DNA of 64,000 nt from Ilyonectria destructans (lineage: Eukaryota > Ascomycota > Sordariomycetes > Hypocreales > Nectriaceae), in contig JAHEWK010000010.1 in NCBI GenBank assembly GCA_020740775.1, positions 496,001-560,000 of the forward strand, read 5' to 3'. Both the position numbers and the translations under genes were made by a program. This document shows, in pieces, positions 57,627 through 64,000 of the stretch. Position 1 is the stretch's first letter, and the number at the start of each line of letters is the position of its first letter. The notes below the pieces were generated by a model that saw only the letters and a program-made list of their open reading frames with translations, was not told the origin of the DNA and made no database searches.

Positions 57627-60600
57627 ATGGCGTCCTCTCACATGTCCAACGTGATGAATCTGGCGCGTATGTCATACCCGACCCTACTCCGCATGGTATT
57701 AGTATTGACGGTGTCTTAGGGGATGTCAAATCTGGATCTTTAAAGGATCGAGAGAAGGCCGTTGACGGTAGGTACTTGCGGCTGGCCCTAAAACTTTCAT
57801 TCATTTAACTTGGCGTAGAGTTGGCACATCTCCTAAACCCGCGGAACCGCTCCACCAACCTGTGAGTTTCTGTTGCTACTTTGTCAAGCCTCATGTTGTC
57901 TGACACTTGTTTCTAGCTCGGATCTTGGCGATAAAAGTTACCATGAGATTTTTGAAGCCATCTTCAGCTTTGTACTACGTGAAAAGCCCAATTACTACGA
58001 CAAGCGGAAATCGCAAGCGACATCAAACGCTGCTGCGTCACGACTATCGAAATGCGCCGTGGCTGTGAGAATGGCAGCGGGACGCAGCGTCACGAAATTG
58101 GGACGAAAAACATTATTTGCCATTATAGATCACATCACCCAAGTTCTACCAGGCCCAAATGACGACTTTGTGCCGCCGTTGCTCCAAGACTACGTCAAGG
58201 CCCTGACCGAGGTGCTTTCTAGGCAAGCTCACGTTGAACTTCTGTCTCGAAAAGACGGTCAACGCTGGGAGGCTTGCGTCGACTTCTTCCTTGATGTGGC
58301 CCTTCACATCCTCCCTGACGAAGGGGAGAGTTCTCTCCCAATATTGTCTCGGGCATCTCCAGCTCCTGGTTCAGCCATAGGCCGTTCAACAGGCCGTTCA
58401 ACCCCATCAACCCAAAGTCAAAAACGGACTGGACATGGAGAAGGTGGCCCTCTTAAGGACGTCCTTGAAGGGCTATACAACTTAGTCATGGCCGCCAACG
58501 CGCCGCTACCACGACGGTTCAGGGACATAGCTCAAATTGTCCTCAGAGTCTTGGGGATGAAGCAGTTGAGCCTTGGCTCAATACAAACTCTGGGATTTTC
58601 CATCATTAATGCCATCTTCTCAGCCACCCACGCGGATGATTTGACATATGCGAGCACTTTAGTCAAAGGCCTCCTGCCGCTGATGGGTTATTGGTGGAGA
58701 TCCGAGAAAGTATCCCAAGATGAAGTTATCAGGGCTCTGAGAATCGAGATATCCAGGAGCATCTTCATTACACGCCTGCACATTGAACACTCAGCCCTTA
58801 ATTCTTCTGATGATGCCGTTCACAGAGATATCGAGGACTTGGCAGAAAACCTGTGGGCTGAATATTCGAAACGTGGTGAGGCGTTTCGACTGCAATTGAG
58901 CGATGTGACGTTCTCACCATACAGTCTTCCCCCGTACTACCCGCAACTGCCACAGTTTGGACTCCGCCCGCATAACCTGTATGGCGAAGGCCATTGGGCG
59001 TTGGTCGAAAATCTGGGGTTTCTGGAACGCATCATGATTCTTTTTCATGAAAAGAGTTCAGGAGTTGCTTCTGGCATCGATTTGCAACCACGTAAAAGGC
59101 GTCGTCTCCGTCAGGATTCCAGCCGGGTGAGACTGAAGCTGAAGGCCGTAGATATTGCGATACGGCGAACCGCTCTGCAATTGGTACCATTCATGCTTAC
59201 CACCGATTCCTTTGGGCGAGATGAACTCATTGACTTGTTGCCGGATCTCGTCGCTCTGGCTGGCGACAAGAACTCCGTTACCGCTTCCTGGGCTCTTATT
59301 GCATGTGCTAGGTATCTTTCACCTTCCTATGTCGTCGTTATCCTTGTTTCTGACTTTTAATAGTTGCGCATTATGTCCTGAAAATCACCACGACCAGGGA
59401 GACACCTGGAGACAGCTATGGCACCTAGCTACTCGATCAATCGGTTTGCCAGGGACCAGCAGGGCGGCTTGTGTCCTGTTGCATGCCATACTCGAGGCAG
59501 ATGTTTTACCGTACCATTCAATCTCCGAGGACATTAACAATATTGTAACATCTGCGGATGTCAACGGCCCAGGAACTTTATGTGACGCCTCGATCGCGCT
59601 GATGCTTCATGTGTTGCATATTCGCAACTCCAGAATTCCAAGTGCAAGCCAGAGCACGTGCAACCACATCATCAGATGGATTTTCCTTCGCTGGAACCCA
59701 AGTACGTCTACAGCTTTTGTTGTGTGATCTAGTCTGACTCATTGTATAGACGAACCGACGTATGCGTCCTATCATTCAGTCCACGTCCGGCCCCTTGATC
59801 TTGTAAACCTGCTCCGAGCATGCTGTGGGACACAGGCGTTGGCTGCCGGGTCCCAAGATAATGTCTCTGGAGGCACCCTCGGTGAGACTTGGAAATCTTC
59901 TCGCGAAATCGAACCATTCAGCCGATACACGCTCCTGCTCAAAGAGGGACGACAGAAGAATGCAGATGAGAGACCTCGTAGCTCTTCGCGGACCAATATC
60001 TCGGTCCCAATTATCGATCCTAGCACTGTCTATGCCTCGAAGAAACTCATTCTCGAGCTCTTTTATCCCAAGCTTGGGCAACTGACTGAACTCTGCAATT
60101 CTTGGAACAAAAAGATCAACGAAGGAGGCATTCAGATCTCTTTTGATCGCTTTCAGAGTCTCCTCTCAGCTTGCTTGATCGGGACAATGCTACTACCACA
60201 GATTGGCGATCTCAATTCGACGCAGTCGTCATCTGTCGAATCAACGATAATGGATATCGTTGAGAAGGGCTTAGATGCTGCACTAGACTCCGTCGAACCG
60301 CCTGCCTTCAATGAGTTGGTTCTTCGAACTATTCGGCCCCTGTTTCCTGACCTCAGTACTACGAGCTTGAACAGGATACACGCAGACGATCTTGGACTTT
60401 TGCATTTGTTGGCAAAGATATGGGGTCTGATCGAACAGAAGAAGACCCAAAACGCATCTGGAGACCGCGTGGACCTGATGGATCTCGACGACGAATTTGA
60501 TTCACAAAGCAGTAGGACGAACTCACTTTCCAGTCCTAGCACGATTCCGCGACTGAACGCTCAAATGTCTATGGATCCTCTTGCTTTCTACACCGACACT

Positions 60601-63600
60601 AAGACCCGGTTGCGCCTTTTGTCCATTATCGACGAAGATGTGAGCCAAGTTGGCCACGTGCCTGATATCTATGTCGATCTTCTCTTGAACATGACAGATG
60701 ATGAGCTACTGATGTGTCAAAAATTGCTGATTGAGCTCTTCAACTCCGACCTGGTCGTCACTCTCGACAGCGCGGTGGGAATTATTCAGAGAATCGGAGA
60801 ACTTGTCAGTCGACCAGACTACCAATGTTGCGAGGTGGCATTGAGTACCTGCATTGGTGTCATTGACGGGCTCCATCGTCTTTGGCTTAACGACAAACAA
60901 GATCTTTCGGATAGCGTTGGTGATTTGTATAATCACTTTGTCAAAGTCTGCTTGATGTCAAACATTTTTTCACCAAACGCGCAGGTCTCAATGGTGAGAC
61001 TCTTGTTCACTCTTCTCAGAGCGGACTCCGATTATGGCAAGGACCTCGGAATCGACTCTTGCCGAACCTCACTCCTCTACATCCTCAAAAACGGACCGAT
61101 GGTTGTCAAGTTTGTAATTGCTGAAAACATTGCCGACGTTTTCGACCTCTACATCCTCACGCTTCACGACGAGGTGTTTGTAGATGTTCTAGACAGCTTG
61201 CCAACCGATCCCGAAGACGCTGCTGGCATCGCTTTTCGATTGTTGGTCCTGTCCCGACTAGCGTGCCGGTGGCCAACACTACTCCGCAGATGTACATATC
61301 ACATCTTTGAAACACCAGGCAAAATCGCCAACTCTACAGAGTATGCGACCCGTTGCTTGGCTGACGTGTCTCGCAGGTTGCAGCTAGAGTCACCAAGGGT
61401 GCTTTTTCGCCTGTTCTGTCGTCAACTCTTATATACCTGGCTTGAAAGCGATCTGATTGAGGATATACCATTCTCCATCTTCGGGTTCGATAGCCTAGAG
61501 GACCTTCTTCGATCTGCCCAAGCTGAAGCAATTGGCTTGACAGTAATGCGTGGACAAGATGAGACCTCCATAGAGCTTGCCCGACTGCTCGGAATGACTG
61601 AACGAGAGCTCGTAAGCTGCAATTTCACCACGTCTGTTGCATACAGTATGATGTTTGGAGATTTCATGGGTGGCTCTGACAAAGGGAGAGGCGAAGAGCA
61701 TATCAAGAAGTTGATGGGCGGCAAGACGGCGTATATGGAAGCGACTTACATCCATTTCGTTGATATCGTGGCTCTCTTCTTCGACCTCATCGACCAGGAC
61801 AACCCGGTGGAGAAGATCTTTGGAAGGTATTCTAACCTGGAATATGCAAGCAAGATCATGAGAACAATCAAAGGGATTGCACATTCCCCCACAACCCTTC
61901 CAGCTAACCAACAGCCAATGTTCAAGGCAAAGTATCTCATCCACGAAATCTTCCGCCTCTGCCAAGACACGGAGTTTCAGTTCCATGAACTATGGACGCC
62001 TGCGCTGGTGGTGTCGATTGCCAGGAAGCTTTTCAACACCGTCCATCCTGCTCTGGGGCCCCTGCACGCCTGCGCTGTTCTGCGAAAAGTGAGATTTCTC
62101 ATTTCCCTGGCCGGACCTGTCGCTCTCGAGTCATACCCTTTGGAAATGCTGCTGAATTCTGTCCGCAAATTCATTGTAGACTCAGAATGCGCAGACGATG
62201 CTTTGGGGATCAGTCAGTACCTTCTGGCCGAAGGATCAAAGCATCTGATCAATACACCGCCCTTCCTCGCTGGATACGCATTATCGACTTTGGCCTCTCT
62301 TAGAGTCTTTCTCGAGTCAAGCCAAGCGAGTACGACCCAAGAGAGCATGTTCAAGGCCACGATGAGCAAAGCACAAAGGTTCCATGGATGGTTCAGCAAA
62401 TATCTGGAGGACTATGACTCCCCAGGGTTCAAGACGGTAGAGCAAGCGAAAGCTTTCAAGTCCATCACTCAATCAGCAGCCCGTATTCGATCTTCCGGAA
62501 ATGCTGAGCGTGGAACGTCGGAGAGCAAGCTTTTACTGGATATCCTAGAAGATGGGAGTTCAGATCACCAACTTCTCAATGATTCATCTCGCCAACTCGC
62601 CCTTGGCCTCCTTTGTGGAGACTTCAGCATTCCGGTGTCAAGCAGGGAGGATATTATCGAAACCGACCAGGATGCGACAAAGCATGTCACCGCCATTTGG
62701 AAGAGTTGCAACACCCAGAACTTGAGCGACGAGTACCTATCATGGGCCGGCCGAGTTGTTGGGCGATCCTTCTCAGCTTCGGGGGAAATCCCAACAGACA
62801 TCCTTCGCGAATCTCATCTGGCTCGGTACCAAAAGATGGCCCCCGGACCTAATGGGTCAGAGATGGGGCTCCTGTATCTGCTTCAAGATTTGACGTCGAA
62901 TCCAGACTCTTCAACCGCGGGTCTGGCTGAGGCTGCCTTGAGAACTGCCGTCTCCCACGCCGCGGCTCCAGAGGAGGAGCCGCTGGCGGTGGCTTGCCAA
63001 AGGAGTCTCTCCGAATCTCTCTTGCTCGCGTCTCAGTGGGGTGCGTATAGCTCCCCAATATCCGAGAAAGGAACACCGGCGTCATCGATGAACGATCAGG
63101 ACGTGTGGGCAGAAGACATAACGTCAAAAAATTGGCTTCCACTCTTGAGTGCTCACCTAGCCCAGTCCGTCCCCGACTCGACTATCCTCTCCATCTTGTC
63201 ACCCATATTGGCCAAAGTAGAGGACTTTGCGGAGGACGCATTTCCCTTTGTGATACACCTTGTGCTTTTCTTCCAGCTGAACCAGCAACAGACACTGAAA
63301 CGTGCCCTCTCTGGAGCGCTGAAGGACTGGCTCCAATGCACTGTTCCAGCTGCTAGAGACAATTTGAAGCTACTTATCAACACTCTCCTGTATCTTAGGA
63401 CGCAGGAGTACCCTAAGGAAACGTCGATAGCTGATAGATTGAACTGGCTGGACCTGGACTACAGTTTGGTCTCAGCATCAGCATCGCGATGCGGAATGCA
63501 CAAGACAGCGCTGCTATTCGCGGAGCTTGTTTCTTCCGAAACCTCTCGGTCTTCACGACGCTCTTCTGCCATTAGGGAGACTGATATGAGCGAAACCTTA

Positions 63601-64000
63601 CTCACAATCTTCGAAAACATCGATGATCCTGATGCCTACTATGGTTTGCCAGAAGAGGCCAGCCTTTCGAAGGTTCTGGCCCGTGTGGAATATGAAAACG
63701 ATGGACCAAAGAGTCTTGCCTTCCGCGGTGCTCAATACGACAGCAACATCCGACTCAGAAACCAAATGTCGGAGTCCGATGGCCAGTCTTTGGTCAATGT
63801 CTTGAGCACACTTGGCCTGTCTGGTCTGTCCAATTCGCTGCTTCAAACACAGCAGAGTCTCGAGACCACACCCGAATCCCTAGAAAGCACATTCAGTACA
63901 GCAAGGAAACTAGAGATCTGGAATCTTCCTGCTCCAGCAAGTGACAACCACGCTGTTACTGTCTACAAAGCATATCAGAGCATTCACCAAGCAACTGATG
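57627..64000 (+). CDS. TEL1: Tel1/ATM-family checkpoint kinase, N-terminal part (cut by window end)
   Basis: PI3K-like kinase that senses DNA double-strand breaks with Mre11-Rad50 and protects telomeres. Visible exons: up to 57767, 57819-57861, 57917-59311, 59364-59701, and 59750 running open past 64000. The N-terminal TAN region is clear: IDGVLGDVKSGSLKDREKAV, ELAHLLNPRNRSTNL, SYHEIFEAIFSFVLREKPNY, LSKCAVAVRMAAGRSVTKLG, ITQVLPGPNDDFVPPLLQDY. A long helical HEAT-type region follows to VTVYKAYQSIHQATD at the edge; FAT, kinase and FATC domains lie outside. Introns (48-55 bp) keep frame. The start is unresolved: the conserved frame is open back to 57542 without ATG, and ATG 57627 is in another frame. 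A 59-nt intron (GTCCAA...TATTAG) would join it, but its donor is poor. Confidence 0.9.

Overview
This is nuclear DNA of a filamentous ascomycete, most likely a sordariomycete and possibly Hypocreales. The reasons are large multi-domain eukaryotic housekeeping genes, short introns (47-132 bp) with GTATGT/GTAAGT donors and CTRAC branch sites, GC-rich third codon positions, CT-rich promoters, and fungal-type protein families throughout. No bacterial-style operon, CRISPR array, tRNA, rRNA or intact transposon was found. I place 15 confident or probable intact protein genes, one gene cut by the right edge, one disrupted gene and one weak small-ORF candidate.

Layout: 1-4.6 kb is gene-poor, with one 49-codon ORF of unknown status. 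Separase (minus, 4.6-11.0 kb) is head-to-head with a small mitochondrial-type membrane protein gene (DUF5321-like), which converges on a SIRT4-like sirtuin (minus). Then come an MMT-type mitochondrial cation diffusion facilitator (plus, 14.6-16.4 kb) and a xylulokinase whose first intron appears to be GC-AG (18.4-20.4 kb). A Gfd2/YDR514C-like gene at 21.0-22.0 kb carries two in-frame stops. CWC15 (minus) and RRP45 (plus) share a 256-bp promoter. ARL3/ARFRP1 (minus) is followed by an NHX1-type Na+/H+ exchanger (plus, 26.9-29.2 kb).

The second half holds EAF1 of the NuA4 acetyltransferase (minus, 29.7-34.3 kb), the spliceosomal G-patch factor SPP2 (plus), a large sterol glucosyltransferase-type enzyme with a VPS13-like C-terminal segment (minus, 36.6-40.0 kb), a YAP1-binding/glomulin-family protein (minus), mitochondrial DNA polymerase gamma MIP1 (minus, 44.1-47.6 kb), an SLX8-like RING protein (plus, 49.4-50.9 kb), nucleoporin NUP192 in six exons (minus, 51.7-57.0 kb), and the N-terminal part of the ATM-family kinase TEL1 (plus, from about 57.6 kb, running off the window before its kinase domain).

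These are dispersed housekeeping genes rather than a pathway cluster. Shared themes are chromosome segregation and genome stability (separase, TEL1, SLX8-like, EAF1), mitochondria (MIP1, sirtuin, MMT, DUF5321-like) and RNA processing (CWC15, SPP2, RRP45). I see no strong evidence for an undescribed multi-gene system. The points most worth a second look are the disrupted Gfd2-like gene, the apparent GC-AG intron with a competing frameshifting GT donor, two stop-free 60-nt introns (EAF1, MIP1), the missing in-frame ATG of TEL1, and the glucosyltransferase/VPS13-like fusion.
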